Source of the DNA: Streptomyces buecherae
GTDB taxonomy: Bacteria; Actinomycetota; Actinomycetes; Streptomycetales; Streptomycetaceae
Reading direction: 5' to 3'
Length of the DNA stretch: 64,000 nt
NCBI RefSeq assembly: GCF_014295035.1
Contig: NZ_CP060404.1
Location: forward strand, 3,498,501 to 3,562,500
Shown: one piece after another, positions 1-12,723 of the stretch
Layout of the letters: each line of letters begins with the position of its first letter
Position numbering within the stretch: position 1 is the first letter of the stretch
Notes under the pieces: model-generated
Databases searched by the model: none
Told to the model about the DNA's origin: nothing
Seen by the model: the letters and a program-made list of their open reading frames with translations, nothing else
Position numbers and translations under genes: made by a program

Positions 1-527
1 GTGTGCAGGGGCACGCGGCCCTCGCGGTAGAACTCCGAGCGGGACATCTCGGCGCCGCCGAGACGGCCACCGCACTGGATCTTGATGCCCTTGGCGCCCG
101 CCTTCATCGTCGACTGCATGCTCTTACGCATGGCGCGACGGAAGGAGACACGCGAGGAGAGCTGCTCGGCGACGGCCTGGGCCACCAGCTGAGCGTCCGT
201 CTCCGGGTTCTTCACCTCGAGGATGTTGAACTGGATCTGCTTGCCGGTGAGCTTCTCCAGGTTGCCCCGGAGCCGGTCGGCCTCCGCGCCGCGGCGGCCG
301 ATGACGATGCCCGGCCGGGCGGTGTGGACGTCGACGCGGACCCGGTCCCGGGTGCGCTCGATCTCGACCTTGGAGATGCCGGCCCGCTCCATGCCCTGGG
401 TGAGCATGCGACGGATCGCGACGTCTTCCTTGACGTAGTCCTTGTACAGCTTGTCGGCGTACCAGCGGGACTTGAAGTCCGTGGTGATGCCGAGCCGGAA
501 CCCGTGCGGGTTTACCTTCTGGCCCAT
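1..527 (-). CDS. rpsC: 30S ribosomal protein S3 (partial, 3' end outside window)
   Basis: S3 forms part of the mRNA entry channel of the small subunit. The visible 175 residues begin [14 protein letters not shown], the classic S3 start, and include the KH-domain stretch around [17 protein letters not shown]. The ATG at 527 overlaps the rplV stop (TAATG), which implies translational coupling. The gene runs off the left edge, so its C-terminal part is not seen. It is the eighth visible gene of the S10 operon and no frameshift is apparent in the visible part. Confidence 0.97.
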   Translation of the reverse strand, partial: MGQKVNPHGFRLGITTDFKSRWYADKLYKDYVKEDVAIRRMLTQGMERAGISKVEIERTRDRVRVDVHTARPGIVIGRRGAEADRLRGNLEKLTGKQIQFNILEVKNPETDAQLVAQAVAEQLSSRVSFRRAMRKSMQSTMKAGAKGIKIQCGGRLGGAEMSRSEFYREGRVPLH

Positions 528-874
528 TACCGGGTTCCTTCCTTGCTGCTGACGACCACGGTGATGTGGCTGGTCCGCTTGCGGATCCGGTAGGCACGGC
601 CCTGGGCGCGCGGCCGGAACCGCTTCAGGGTCGGGCCCTCATCCACGTAGGCCTCGGAGATGACGAGGCTCTGAGCGTCGGTGTGGTCGTAGTTGTGCGC
701 GGCGTTGGCAATGGCGCTGTCGAGCACCTTGCCAACCGGCACGCTGGCGGCCTGCGGGGCGAAACGCAGGACCGCCTGAGCCTCCGTGGCATCCATGCCA
801 CGGATAAGGTCCACCACGCGGCGGGCCTTCATGGGCGTGACGCGGATGTACCGCGCCTGGGCCCTGGCTTCCAT
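527..874 (-). CDS. rplV: 50S ribosomal protein L22
   Basis: L22 lines the peptide exit tunnel. The 115-residue product begins [20 protein letters not shown] and ends [12 protein letters not shown], the normal L22 length and ends. I place the start at ATG 874 because an AAGGGA Shine-Dalgarno lies about eight bases upstream. The in-frame ATG at 898 would add eight residues (MTDTEGTT) and has no comparable ribosome site. The gene lies between rpsS and rpsC in the S10 operon and shares a TAATG junction with rpsC. Confidence 0.96.
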   Translation of the reverse strand: MEARAQARYIRVTPMKARRVVDLIRGMDATEAQAVLRFAPQAASVPVGKVLDSAIANAAHNYDHTDAQSLVISEAYVDEGPTLKRFRPRAQGRAYRIRKRTSHITVVVSSKEGTR

Positions 875-957
875 GGTTGTCCCTTCGGTGTCTGTCATGG
901 TCGGTGCACCCCCGCCGGAGCGGGGAACCCCACCTTTCGGTCTTCGCTTTCCGCAGA

Positions 958-1239
958 TCAGCGACGACGCGACTTGCGGTCGTCCTTCTCGTGGCCGCGG
1001 AAGGTGCGGGTCGGCGCAAACTCGCCGAGCTTGTGGCCGACCATCGACTCGGTGACGAACACCGGGACGTGCTTGCGGCCGTCGTGCACCGCGATCGTGT
1101 GGCCGAGCATGGCCGGGACGATCATGGAGCGGCGGGACCAGGTCTTGATGACGTTCTTGGTGCCTGCCTCGTTCTGTACGTCCACCTTCTTGATCAGGTG
1201 GTCGTCGACGAAGGGCCCCTTCTTGAGACTGCGCGGCAT
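958..1239 (-). CDS. rpsS: 30S ribosomal protein S19
   Basis: S19 sits in the head of the small subunit, bound to S13. The 93-residue product starts [15 protein letters not shown] and contains [20 protein letters not shown] and [14 protein letters not shown], all highly conserved in S19. It lies 12 bases downstream of rplB and about 80 bases upstream of rplV in the S10 operon. Length and ends are normal. Confidence 0.97.
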   Translation of the reverse strand: MPRSLKKGPFVDDHLIKKVDVQNEAGTKNVIKTWSRRSMIVPAMLGHTIAVHDGRKHVPVFVTESMVGHKLGEFAPTRTFRGHEKDDRKSRRR

Positions 1240-1251
1240 CTAAACCCGCTC

Positions 1252-2088
1252 CTAGCGCTTCTTGTTCGTCTTGCGGCGGCGGACGATGTACTTGTTGCTG
1301 GCCTTCTTCGGCGAGCGCGTACGGCCCTCCTTCTGACCCCACGGCGAGACCGGGTGGCGACCACCGGAGGTCTTGCCCTCACCACCACCGTGCGGGTGGT
1401 CGACGGGGTTCATCACGACACCGCGGACGGTCGGGCGAACGCCCTTCCAGCGCATACGGCCGGCCTTGCCCCAGTTGATGTTCGACTGCTCGGCGTTGCC
1501 GACCTCGCCGACGGTGGCGCGGCAGCGGACGTCGACCAGGCGAATCTCGCCGGACGGCATACGCAGGTGGGCCATGGAGCCCTCACGCGCCAGCAGCTGC
1601 ACGGAGGCACCAGCGGAGCGGGCGAACTTCGCGCCGCCGCCGGGCCGCAGCTCGATGGCGTGGATGACCGTACCGACCGGGATGTTGCGCAGCGGCAGGT
1701 TGTTGCCCGGCTTGATGTCGGCCCCGGGGCCGTTCTCGATCCGGTCGCCCTGCTTCAGGCCAGCGGGGGCGATGATGTAGCGCTTCTCGCCGTCCGCGTA
1801 GTGCAGGAGCGCGATGCGCGCGGTGCGGTTGGGGTCGTACTCGATGTGTGCGACCTTCGCCGGGACGCCGTCCTTGTCATGACGGCGGAAGTCGATCACG
1901 CGGTACGCGCGCTTGTGTCCGCCACCCTGGTGACGAACGGTCACGCGACCGGCGTTGTTACGACCGCCCTTGCTGTGCAGCGGGCGGACCAGCGACTTCT
2001 CCGGCGTGGACCGCGTGATCTCGACGAAGTCGGCGACGCTGGAGCCACGACGGCCCGGAGTCGTCGGCTTGTACTTGCGGATACCCAT
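1252..2088 (-). CDS. rplB: 50S ribosomal protein L2
   Basis: L2 is a primary 23S-binding protein near the peptidyl-transferase centre. The 278-residue product begins [20 protein letters not shown] and carries the conserved C-terminal [19 protein letters not shown], including the histidine implicated in peptidyl-transferase function. It has the usual bacterial length and no anomalies. It follows rplW by 47 bases and precedes rpsS by 12. Confidence 0.98.
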   Translation of the reverse strand: MGIRKYKPTTPGRRGSSVADFVEITRSTPEKSLVRPLHSKGGRNNAGRVTVRHQGGGHKRAYRVIDFRRHDKDGVPAKVAHIEYDPNRTARIALLHYADGEKRYIIAPAGLKQGDRIENGPGADIKPGNNLPLRNIPVGTVIHAIELRPGGGAKFARSAGASVQLLAREGSMAHLRMPSGEIRLVDVRCRATVGEVGNAEQSNINWGKAGRMRWKGVRPTVRGVVMNPVDHPHGGGEGKTSGGRHPVSPWGQKEGRTRSPKKASNKYIVRRRKTNKKR

Positions 2089-2135
2089 TTCTCAGTCCTC
2101 GGAAGATTCCGGACTTCTGGACGTTCCGATCTCCG

Positions 2136-2468
2136 TTAGGAGACCGGGCCGCCGAAGATGTCGATACGGTCGCCCTCGGCGAGGGTCACGATGGCGCGCT
2201 TGGTGTCCTTGCGCTTGCCGAAACCGGTCTTGGTCCGCTTGCGCTTACCCTGCCGGTTGATCGTGTTGACCCCAGTGACCTTGACCGAGAAGACCGCCTC
2301 GACGGCCTGCTTGATCTGGGTCTTGTTCGCGCGCGGGTCGACGATGAACGTGTACTTGTTCTCGTCAAGCAGCGCGTAGCTCTTCTCCGAGACCACCGGC
2401 TTGACCAGGATGTCACGGGGGTCCGTGAAGGTCTTGCTGGTGATCGTCTGCGCGGTTGCCTCACTCAT
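2136..2468 (-). CDS. rplW: 50S ribosomal protein L23
   Basis: L23 borders the tunnel exit and docks trigger factor and SRP. The 110-residue product contains [20 protein letters not shown] near its N-terminus and [20 protein letters not shown], typical of L23. The short N-terminal extension ([18 protein letters not shown]) is usual for actinobacteria as far as I recall. The ATG at 2468 overlaps the rplD stop (TGATG), so translation is probably coupled. Confidence 0.96.
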   Translation of the reverse strand: MSEATAQTITSKTFTDPRDILVKPVVSEKSYALLDENKYTFIVDPRANKTQIKQAVEAVFSVKVTGVNTINRQGKRKRTKTGFGKRKDTKRAIVTLAEGDRIDIFGGPVS

Positions 2469-3142
2469 CAGGCGTCGCTCCCTTCGAGCTCGGCCTCGGA
2501 GGCGACAGCCTTGGCAGACGCGGCCGGACCGGCCACGAAGGACTCGTAGGCAGCCTGCGTGAAGACCACGTCATCGGAGACGAGCACGTCGTACGTGTTG
2601 AGCTGGCCCGGCTCCAGGATGTGCACCTGAGGCAGGTTGCGGGCGGACAGCCACGCAGCCTCGTCGGACCGGTCGACGACCAGGAGCAGGTTCTTGCGCT
2701 CGCTGATCTTGCCGAACAGGTTCTTCGCGGCCTTGGTGGAGACCTCGCCCTCGACCACGCCGGTGACGACGTGGACGCGGTTGTGACGCGCCCGGTCCGA
2801 GAGGGCACCGCGCAGGGCGGCGGCCTTCATCTTCTTCGGGGTGCGCTGCGAGTAGTCGCGCGGCACGGGGCCGTGCACGACGCCACCGCCGGCGAACTGC
2901 GGCGCGCGGGTCGAGCCCTGACGGGCGCGGCCGGTGCCCTTCTGGCGGTAGGGCTTCTTGCCACCGCCGCGGACCTCGCCACGGGTCTTGGTCTTGTGCG
3001 TGCCCTGACGGGCAGCGGCCAGCTGGGCGACGACGACCTGGTGGATCAGCGGAATGCTGACCTGCGCGTCGAAGATCTCCGAGGGGAGTTCGACGGTCCC
3101 GGCCTTGTCGCCTGCCGGCGAAAGGATGTCAATGGTGCTCAT
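2468..3142 (-). CDS. rplD: 50S ribosomal protein L4
   Basis: L4 binds 23S rRNA and extends a loop into the exit tunnel. In proteobacteria it also autoregulates the S10 operon. The 224-residue product has the loop signature [20 protein letters not shown] followed by [16 protein letters not shown]. The last residues carry a low-complexity tail ([16 protein letters not shown]). It overlaps rplW by one base and follows rplC with eight bases between them. L4 control of this operon is inference only. Confidence 0.97.
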   Translation of the reverse strand: MSTIDILSPAGDKAGTVELPSEIFDAQVSIPLIHQVVVAQLAAARQGTHKTKTRGEVRGGGKKPYRQKGTGRARQGSTRAPQFAGGGVVHGPVPRDYSQRTPKKMKAAALRGALSDRARHNRVHVVTGVVEGEVSTKAAKNLFGKISERKNLLLVVDRSDEAAWLSARNLPQVHILEPGQLNTYDVLVSDDVVFTQAAYESFVAGPAASAKAVASEAELEGSDA

Positions 3143-3150
3143 CGGTTACC

Positions 3151-3795
3151 TCAGGCCCCCTTGGCCGCGGTACGGACCAGGACGAGGCCGCCGTTCGGAC
3201 CAGGAACCGCGCCCTTGATCAGGAGCAGGCCCTTCTCCGCGTCAACGGCATGGACGGTCAGGTTCTGGGTGGTGACCCGCTCGTTGCCCATGCGGCCAGC
3301 CATGCGCAGGCCCTTGAACACGCGACCCGGGGTGGCGCAGCCGCCGATGGAGCCGGGCGAGCGGTGCTTGCGCTGCGTGCCGTGGCCGGCGCCGAGGCCG
3401 GCGAAGCCGTGGCGCTTCATGACACCGGCGGTGCCCTTGCCCTTGCTGGTGCCGGTCACGTCGACCTTGACACCGGACTCGAACACCTCGGCCGTGACCT
3501 CCTGGCCGAGCGTGTACTCGCTGGCGTCAGCGGTACGCAGCTCCACCAGGTGGCGGCGCGGGGTCACGTCCGCCTTGGCGAAGTGGCCCTTGAGGGGCTT
3601 GTTCACCTTGCGGGGGTCGATCTCGCCGAAGGCGATCTGGACGCCGTTGTAGCCGTCCGAGTCAGCGGTACGGACCTGGGTCACGACGCACGGCCCGGCC
3701 TTGACGACGGTGACCGGAACAACGCGGTTGTTCTCGTCCCATACCTGCGTCATGCCGAGCTTCTCGCCCAGGACGCCCTTGATCTGCTTAGCCAT
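3151..3795 (-). CDS. rplC: 50S ribosomal protein L3
   Basis: L3 is an early assembly protein that reaches the peptidyl-transferase centre. The 214-residue product starts [20 protein letters not shown] and includes [17 protein letters not shown] and [20 protein letters not shown], diagnostic of L3. I chose the ATG at 3795. The same frame stays open further upstream, but that part overlaps rpsJ and does not resemble L3. It lies 13 bases downstream of rpsJ. Confidence 0.97.
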   Translation of the reverse strand: MAKQIKGVLGEKLGMTQVWDENNRVVPVTVVKAGPCVVTQVRTADSDGYNGVQIAFGEIDPRKVNKPLKGHFAKADVTPRRHLVELRTADASEYTLGQEVTAEVFESGVKVDVTGTSKGKGTAGVMKRHGFAGLGAGHGTQRKHRSPGSIGGCATPGRVFKGLRMAGRMGNERVTTQNLTVHAVDAEKGLLLIKGAVPGPNGGLVLVRTAAKGA

Positions 3796-3808
3796 CTCGC
3801 GCGTCACC

Positions 3809-4117
3809 TCAGAGCTTGATCTCGATGTCGACGCCCGCCGGCAGGTCGAGACGCATGAGCGAGTCAACGGTCTTCGGCGTGGGGTCGAGGATGTCGATGA
3901 GGCGCTTGTGCGTGCGCATCTCGAAGTGCTCGCGCGAGTCCTTGTACTTGTGCGGCGACTTGATGACGCAGTACACGTTCTTCTCAGTGGGCAGCGGCAC
4001 CGGGCCCGCGACCGACGCACCAGTGCGAGTCACCGTCTCGACGATCTTCTTCGCCGAAGAGTCGATGACCTCGTGGTCGTAGGCCTTGAGCCGGATGCGG
4101 ATCTTCTGTCCCGCCAT
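3809..4117 (-). CDS. rpsJ: 30S ribosomal protein S10
   Basis: S10 is in the 30S head and also works with NusB in antitermination. The 102-residue product starts [19 protein letters not shown] and includes [18 protein letters not shown], matching S10 along its full length. The ATG is at 4117; an upstream open extension of the frame reaches into the leader and is not S10-like. It is the first gene of the S10 operon and is preceded by a structured leader shared in part with rpsL. Confidence 0.97.
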   Translation of the reverse strand: MAGQKIRIRLKAYDHEVIDSSAKKIVETVTRTGASVAGPVPLPTEKNVYCVIKSPHKYKDSREHFEMRTHKRLIDILDPTPKTVDSLMRLDLPAGVDIEIKL

Positions 4118-4240
4118 GGCTACTTCGTAGTCCTGTCTCTCGTAACGCTCTGGGACCCGGTGCGTTTGCGACCTTTCCCCGACCCACGCGGTCGGGCGTG
4201 TCGCCCTCCTTCTTGTAATTCTCCACAGGAGAATTCCCTG
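4118..4240 (-). promoter_or_regulatory. rpsJ (S10 operon) 5' leader with two hairpins
   Basis: Two inverted repeats are visible in the untranslated leader. At 4179-4195 the transcript can form CCGACC-GCGTG-GGTCGG. The surrounding 31 bases (4174-4204) match 29 of 31 positions with the rpsL leader at 12521-12551. Further 5', 4217-4235 is a perfect 8-bp palindrome with a three-base loop (AATTCTCC/GGAGAATT). Neither is followed by a U-run, so they are more likely leader control or stability elements than terminators. No confident -35/-10 pair was found upstream. Confidence 0.6.
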
Positions 4241-4574
4241 CTGAAGGGGGTTGTGGGGGAAGATCACCCACCGGGCGCCTGGCTGGGGCCCCGCTACGCT
4301 TCCCGGAAGATTCCCGTACTTCCGCCCCTGCGCCTTGCGGCACACAGCATGGGGCGACGAGTACTGCGGGACTCGCTTCCAGTCCCCCCGGCGGGAGGCG
4401 CGCAACATCGGCACTCAACCGAGCAACCTGGACAGTGTGCCATACGGGGCATGCCGGTCGCGAATCGAGCCTTGGAGGGTACCCCACAGGAGTGGCGGCG
4501 AATCGTCACCGGGGGAAGCGACGGCGTGGCTCGGGCCCGCCGGAGGCCATGATCGGAACCCGCCACGACCCGGC
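4241..4574. other. intergenic region upstream of the S10 operon
   Basis: No gene is supported here. The S10 promoter should lie in it. The best minus-strand -10 candidate is TACCCT (4476-4481), but it has no good -35. The stretch also separates the S10 operon from the end of the Uma2-family gene. Confidence 0.4.
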
Positions 4575-5156
4575 TCAGCGCGAGCCCGAGGTGAGGTCGA
4601 TGTCCAGGGTAAACGGGACCGACAGCCTGAGCCGCTCGTGGTGGATGCCGGTGAGCGCGTAGACCTGGGTCACCGGGTCCCGCTCGTAGGTGTGCACCAC
4701 GGGGTGGTCCTCGTCGCCGGCCATCTCGACCAGCCAGAAGTGCGGGATACCGGCGGCGGCGTACTTACGGGGCTTGGTGTCGCGGTCCCTGGCCTCCGAA
4801 TCCGGGGAGACCACCTCGACGACGAGCAGCACGTCCGCGGCCTCGAAGCTGGTCTGCCGGCGGCTGCGCACCGCCTCCTCGCGGACGACGAACAGGTCGG
4901 GCTCCGGCGCGTTGCGCGGCCCCAGCACCACGGTCATCTCCCGACCGACCAGCAGGTGATCCGGCACGGTCCGACGCAACCCGCTCTCCAGCAGGTACAG
5001 CGTCGCCATGTGAAAGATCCGCTGCGGGCCCGCGAAGACCAGGCTCCCGTCGATCAACTCCGTGTGGGGCGGGAGGTCGGGCAGCGTGAAGAGATCGTCC
5101 ACCGTGTAGCCGTCCGGCGGCGGCACCGGCCACGGGTTCAGCGATTCGGCAGTCAT
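4575..5156 (-). CDS. Uma2 family (DUF820) putative restriction-like nuclease
   Basis: The 193-residue product has the Uma2/DUF820 layout: an N-terminal PPDGYTVDDLFTLPDLPPHTELIDGSLV block, then EPDLFVV, LLVVEVVSPDSEARDRDTK and KYAAAGIPHFWLVE. In this family the E(D)...ExxS...K pattern forms a PD-(D/E)XK-like fold. Here the acidic residues and the lysine of DTKPRKYA are present, so the active site looks intact. Biological function is generally unknown, and such genes are numerous in streptomycetes. I chose ATG 5156; longer in-frame starts add a low-complexity arginine-rich segment. It stands alone between the S10 operon and a divergent PIG-L gene. Confidence 0.8.
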   Translation of the reverse strand: MTAESLNPWPVPPPDGYTVDDLFTLPDLPPHTELIDGSLVFAGPQRIFHMATLYLLESGLRRTVPDHLLVGREMTVVLGPRNAPEPDLFVVREEAVRSRRQTSFEAADVLLVVEVVSPDSEARDRDTKPRKYAAAGIPHFWLVEMAGDEDHPVVHTYERDPVTQVYALTGIHHERLRLSVPFTLDIDLTSGSR

Positions 5157-5560
5157 GGCCCCTCCCATGGGCGAGAACCCGCACCGCCTTCTCACCGTAG
5201 CGCTCCGGCGGGCGCTCGTTGCCGCTCGTACGGGTGAAGAGGGGGGAAGCCACGGGCACCGTGCCCGCTCCGTCCTACCGTGGGCCGCCGCCCGCGCACT
5301 CCCGGCAGGCACCGCGAGGACGCGCCGACGAGCCACCGGGGGCACCGCCCTACCCGAACCCGACGGTGGCCCAACCCCCCGTCCCACCACCCCAGTTGAC
5401 CTGTCCGAAAGACAGCGCAACCGTCTCGCGGTGATCAACTTGTGACCACCGAACTCCCCCATCCCGGGCAACCAACGCGCACGGCACGCCGTCTGCCCTA
5501 GCGCGAGCGCAGCCCAGGGACGTAGGTGCTGCCCTGGAACGACATCGCGAGGCACAGCAG
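5157..5560. other. intergenic region between Uma2 and PIG-L genes
   Basis: About 400 bases between two divergent genes. Only overlapping low-quality reading frames occur. It must hold the promoters of both neighbours, but I see no convincing -35/-10 pair. Confidence 0.35.
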
Positions 5561-7768
5561 GTGAATAGCACGACCCCGTGGTCGCCGCCGGGACGGCGAC
5601 AGGTGGTGGCGGCGCTGGCGGCCCTCACGGCGGCCGGCGTCGTCGGCGGTCGGGCGCGGCACTCCAGCGCCAGCCAGACCGCGCTGCCGGGCGGCTCGGC
5701 CGCGCCCGTACGTTCGGTGGACCCGCACGCCGCCGAGCCGTTCACCACCGTCACCGGCGAGAAGGACGCGCTGCTCCTCCAGGTCCTCGCGCACCCGGAC
5801 GACGACCTGTACTTCATGAACCCGGACGCCCGGCACGTGCTGGAGGCCGGCATACCCGTGGTGTCCGTGTACGTCACCGCGGGCGAGGCGCTGGGCGTCA
5901 ACAACGCGCCGGGCCGCCCGCTCCCGCCGCCCGACAAGCCCGGCTACGCCTCCGCCCGACAGCAGGGGCTGCGCCAGGCGTACGCGGAGATGCTCGGGAT
6001 GCACCGGTTCACCCGCTGGCAGCGCTCGGTCCTCGAACTGCCCGGCGGGCTGAGCGCCGAGACCAACTTCCTCGCGCAGGGCGCCCGTTCGGTGCGGCTG
6101 ATCTTCCTGAACATCGCCACGCTCTCCGCCGCCGGCGCCCGCACCCCGCACCTGTGGGACACCCCGGGCACCACCATGGAGACGCTGCTGCCCACCGGGT
6201 CGCCGCTGCGCGCCGTCAGCACGTACCGCCACGAGACGCTGGTCGACGTGCTCGCGCACCTCATGGACCAGTTCCGGCCCACCCTCGTGCACACCATGGA
6301 CCCCGACCCCGACTTCCAGGTGCACGACGCCACCCACCGGCGCGACAGCGACCAGCCGGGCTGCTCCGACCACCGCGACCACACGCCGGTCGCGCTGTTC
6401 ACCTGGAAGGCGATGTTCCAGTGGGCAGCCGACGCCGCGCGCCGCGACGGCCGCGCCCCCCGGTTCACCACCACCGCCTTCCGGGGCTACTACAACCAGC
6501 GCTGGCCGAAGAACCTGCCGGCCGATGTCGTGGGCGACAAGGCCCGTTTCCTGGCCGCGTACGGCGGCGGGCCCGACTGGGAGTGCGGCAACCCGGCCGG
6601 CTGCGGCGACTACGGCCAGGGCGGCACCCGCCCGCTGCGCAACCGCAAGGGGTGGATACGCAGCACCCACTACCGCCACCCCGGCCCACGGCTCGCCCCG
6701 CTCACCGAGCCGGACGGCCGGACCGTCGCGTACGGCGTGCTCGGCACCCAGGCGGTGCGCTGGCGCGAGACCGCGCCCGGCAGCGGGCGCTGGGGCGCCC
6801 CGCACAACCTCGGCGGCGGCCCGCTGGCCCCCGCGCTGTGCGCCGTGGTCGACCGGGCCGGCCGGCAGTCGCTCTTCGCGCTGCGGTTCGCCGCCCTGGA
6901 GGGCCAGGGCGGCGCCAACGTACGGGAGTTGGTGGTCCTCGAACAGCGTCGCGCCGGCGGCCCGTTCCGGTCCTGGCGCGGGCTCGGCACCCCGGAGGAG
7001 GACCCCGAGCGGGGCCGCCGAGTGGGCTGCCCGGTCGCCATCGCGACGCCCGACGGCCGGGTCCACCTGTTCGCCCGTACGGCTGACAAGGGCCTGGCCA
7101 CCCGGGTCCGCGACGCGCGCGGGGACTGGGCCCCCTGGCAGTCGATCCCCGAGGCGGGCGCGCCCGGCACCGGCGCGGCGCCCCTCGCCGAGGCCGACGA
7201 GATCCAGGACGGGCTCAGCGTCACGCTCGACGCCCACGGCCTGGTCCACGTCTTCGCCGCGGGGCGCGGCACGCTGCGCCACTGGGCGCAGACCGGCGCC
7301 GGCAGCCCGGTCAGCGCCCAGCCGCCCACCGGGCTGCCCGCCCCCGGCGAACAGCCGGCCGTCGCCCTCGCCCCCTCCGGCGCCCTGCTGCTCACCTACC
7401 GCACCCCCGCCGCGGCCGAGCCGATCAGCTACGTCTTCGGCGGCGACCAGGCCGACACCCCCGCCACGCGGCTGCGCGGCTTCGCCGGGTACGGGCCGCT
7501 GAGCACCTCGTACGCACCGGCCGACGAGGACGCCGAGGAGCCCGAGCCGCAGGCGCTGGCCCTCGGTCGGGGCCGGGACGGCGAGGCGGTCCTGCAGTAC
7601 GGCACGGGCCCGGCCGTCCGCCCCCTGCGCTCACCCGCACGGCTGCGGCCGGTGGGGTTGCCGGCCCTGGTCCCGCCGGGCCCGCGGGCCTCGCCGGCCC
7701 GCGTCGTCGGCCTCTCCCCCGCTGCCACGCCCTGGCTCTGGCAGCCCCGCCCCACCGGGCAGGCGTAG
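5561..7768 (+). CDS. secreted PIG-L family deacetylase with C-terminal beta-propeller-like region
   Basis: The 735-residue product starts at GTG with a twin-arginine-like signal (GRRQVVAALAALTAAGVVGG), so it is probably exported. The PIG-L (LmbE-like) zinc deacetylase domain spans about residues 68-330. AHPDDD at 77-82 is the zinc-binding signature, and SDHRDHTPVA supplies the later histidines. Family members remove N-acetyl groups from sugar conjugates. From about 390 to the end come repeated segments of the form DGRVHLFART and HGLVHVFAAGRG with GDWAPWQSI, as in sialidase-like or PLL-type propellers that bind glycans. The substrate is unknown. It stands alone and is transcribed toward tuf. 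Confidence 0.82.
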   Translation: MNSTTPWSPPGRRQVVAALAALTAAGVVGGRARHSSASQTALPGGSAAPVRSVDPHAAEPFTTVTGEKDALLLQVLAHPDDDLYFMNPDARHVLEAGIPVVSVYVTAGEALGVNNAPGRPLPPPDKPGYASARQQGLRQAYAEMLGMHRFTRWQRSVLELPGGLSAETNFLAQGARSVRLIFLNIATLSAAGARTPHLWDTPGTTMETLLPTGSPLRAVSTYRHETLVDVLAHLMDQFRPTLVHTMDPDPDFQVHDATHRRDSDQPGCSDHRDHTPVALFTWKAMFQWAADAARRDGRAPRFTTTAFRGYYNQRWPKNLPADVVGDKARFLAAYGGGPDWECGNPAGCGDYGQGGTRPLRNRKGWIRSTHYRHPGPRLAPLTEPDGRTVAYGVLGTQAVRWRETAPGSGRWGAPHNLGGGPLAPALCAVVDRAGRQSLFALRFAALEGQGGANVRELVVLEQRRAGGPFRSWRGLGTPEEDPERGRRVGCPVAIATPDGRVHLFARTADKGLATRVRDARGDWAPWQSIPEAGAPGTGAAPLAEADEIQDGLSVTLDAHGLVHVFAAGRGTLRHWAQTGAGSPVSAQPPTGLPAPGEQPAVALAPSGALLLTYRTPAAAEPISYVFGGDQADTPATRLRGFAGYGPLSTSYAPADEDAEEPEPQALALGRGRDGEAVLQYGTGPAVRPLRSPARLRPVGLPALVPPGPRASPARVVGLSPAATPWLWQPRPTGQA

Positions 7769-7828
7769 CCCGACAAGCCCGGCCCGGGCCGTCGCGCGTA
7801 CGCGCAGCGGCCCGGGGGCGGCCGGCGG

Positions 7829-7884
7829 CCGGGCACCGCGCGCGGGCCGGACGCGCACGCCGCCGGGCACCGCGCGCGGGCCGG
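7829..7884. repeat. 22-bp direct repeat, two copies
   Basis: A 22-base GC-only motif (beginning CCGGGCACCGCGCG) occurs at 7829-7850 and again exactly at 7863-7884, a 34-base period. It lies in the convergent spacer between the PIG-L gene and tuf. No function is evident; simple GC-rich duplication is likely. Confidence 0.7.
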
Positions 7885-7920
7885 GCGCGCGTAAGGGCCA
7901 GGCGCGCGCGTCCGGGCACG

Positions 7921-7966
7921 GAAAAAGCCCGGGCCCCACTCGCGGTGAAGCGAGTGGGGCCCGGGC
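7921..7966 (-). terminator. rho-independent terminator of tuf
   Basis: A perfect 17-bp stem (arms 7927-7943 and 7950-7966, six-base loop) is followed on the minus transcript by five U residues. It lies about 80 bases after the tuf stop and is a textbook intrinsic terminator. It probably also blocks read-through from the convergent PIG-L gene. Confidence 0.92.
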
Positions 7967-8047
7967 CGATGCCGCGAGAGCGCGACCTTCCGTTCCTGGG
8001 CCGGCCACGCCCGGGGGCGGGGCCGGCTGGGAGACGGAAGCGTCAGA

Positions 8048-9241
<1,194 letters not shown>

Positions 9242-9489
9242 TGGGGTCCTCCTGTGGACTGGTGCTGTACTCCATCCACACTTTGCGGATGGGTTCAGGT
9301 GGTCTTGACCGAACCGACCAGGACCCCGAGGGGATGCCCTTGGCCGTATTCGCTTGGGGGCCGGCGTCCGGGGCCCCGCCACAGGACGCGTGGTGCGTTC
9401 TGTGGCGGAATGCCCCGATGCCTGTGCTCCAGCCTAAAGGCTGAGCAACGGTGTGGGCTCATCCCCGCTGCTGCGGGGACGGGCCCTCG
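9242..9489 (-). promoter_or_regulatory. fusA-tuf intergenic region
   Basis: The 248-base spacer holds a 7-bp hairpin just after fusA (arms 9462-9468 and 9473-9479, no U-run) and a possible -10 (TAGGCT, 9431-9436) without a matching -35. In some streptomycetes tuf1 is known to be transcribed from its own promoter here as well as from the operon promoter. The exact site cannot be fixed from the sequence alone. Confidence 0.4.
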
Positions 9490-11592
<2,103 letters not shown>

Positions 11593-11630
11593 CTGGCTCA
11601 GTCTTCTCTCGGTTTCGATGGGGGTAGCGA

Positions 11631-12101
11631 CTACCAGCGGTAGTGCGCGAAGGCCTTGTTGGACTCGGCCATCTTGTGGGTGTCCTCGCGACGCTTGACC
11701 GCGGCGCCCAGACCGTTGCTGGCGTCCAGGAGCTCGTTCATCAGACGCTCGGTCATGGTCTTCTCGCGACGGGCGCGCGAGTAGCCCACGAGCCAGCGCA
11801 GCGCGAGGGTGGAGGCGCGGCCGGGCTTGACCTCGACCGGCACCTGGTAGGTGGCGCCACCGACGCGGCGGGACTTCACCTCAAGGGTCGGCTTGATGTT
11901 CTCCAGAGCGCGCTTGAGCGTGATGACCGGGTCGTTGCCGGTCTTCTCGCGCAGCCCCTCCATGGCGCCGTAGACGATGCGCTCGGCGGTGGAGCGCTTG
12001 CCGTTCAGGAGCACCTTGTTGATGAGGGAGGTGACAAGAGGAGAGCTGTAGACCGGGTCGATGATGACCGGGCGCTTCGGGGCGGGGCCCTTACGAGGCA
12101 T
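11631..12101 (-). CDS. rpsG: 30S ribosomal protein S7
   Basis: S7 nucleates assembly of the 30S head and contacts E-site tRNA. The 156-residue product starts [20 protein letters not shown] and includes [20 protein letters not shown] and [20 protein letters not shown], the conserved S7 C-terminus. It is separated from rpsL by only two bases and from fusA by 38, inside the streptomycin operon. Confidence 0.98.
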   Translation of the reverse strand: MPRKGPAPKRPVIIDPVYSSPLVTSLINKVLLNGKRSTAERIVYGAMEGLREKTGNDPVITLKRALENIKPTLEVKSRRVGGATYQVPVEVKPGRASTLALRWLVGYSRARREKTMTERLMNELLDASNGLGAAVKRREDTHKMAESNKAFAHYRW

Positions 12102-12103
12102 TC

Positions 12104-12475
12104 TTACTTCTCCTTCTTGGCGCCGTAGCGGCTGCGAGCCTGCTTGCGGTTCTTGACGCCCTGGGTGTCGAGCGAGCCACGAATGATCTTGTAGCGAACG
12201 CCCGGCAGGTCCTTCACACGACCGCCACGCACGAGCACGATCGAGTGCTCCTGCAGGTTGTGGCCCTCACCCGGAATGTAAGCGGTGACCTCGATGCCGC
12301 TGGTCAGACGCACACGCGCGACCTTACGCAGGGCCGAGTTCGGCTTCTTCGGGGTGGTCGTGAAAACACGCGTGCAGACGCCGCGACGCTGGGGGGAACC
12401 CTCCAGCGCGGGCGTCTTGTTCTTCTCGACCTTGTCCTGCCGGCCCTTGCGGACCAACTGCTGGATCGTAGGCAC
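12104..12475 (-). CDS. rpsL: 30S ribosomal protein S12
   Basis: S12 monitors decoding at the A site. The 123-residue product begins at GTG 12475 ([15 protein letters not shown]); the frame is open upstream from a TTG, but that part is the leader. Loop residues around [17 protein letters not shown] and [17 protein letters not shown] carry the wild-type lysines that change in streptomycin-resistant mutants, so a drug-sensitive S12 is expected. It heads the operon and is preceded by a leader of about 240 nt with a hairpin shared with rpsJ. Confidence 0.97.
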   Translation of the reverse strand: MPTIQQLVRKGRQDKVEKNKTPALEGSPQRRGVCTRVFTTTPKKPNSALRKVARVRLTSGIEVTAYIPGEGHNLQEHSIVLVRGGRVKDLPGVRYKIIRGSLDTQGVKNRKQARSRYGAKKEK

Positions 12476-12520
12476 CGTTTCTCCGGTTTCTGTGTGCCGT
12501 CTAGTAAAGCTAACCTGGGG

Positions 12521-12551
12521 TTTCTCCGACCCACGCGGTCGGGTGTGTCGC
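12521..12551 (-). promoter_or_regulatory. rpsL leader hairpin element (shared with rpsJ)
   Basis: This 31-base block differs from 4174-4204 in the rpsJ leader at only two positions. Its core folds as CCGACC-GCGTG-GGTCGG on the minus transcript. It lies about 45-75 bases upstream of the rpsL start, much like the spacing in rpsJ. A common post-transcriptional or protein-binding signal is inferred. A second inverted repeat (12611-12626, CCCCAA/TTGGGG) lies further 5' in the same leader. Confidence 0.65.
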
Positions 12552-12723
12552 GCACTCCAGACCGCTGCGATGAGCGAGAGAGTGCGGAGTTTGGTGCGGA
12601 ACACCTCGGTCCCCAAAAAATTGGGGGTACTCCTCCAGGCTCCGTCCGGGGCACCTCACCTCGACGGAAGTCAAGGAAGTGTGCGCGCACGGGAGCCCAG
12701 GGACACGCCAGGCACAAGGTCAG

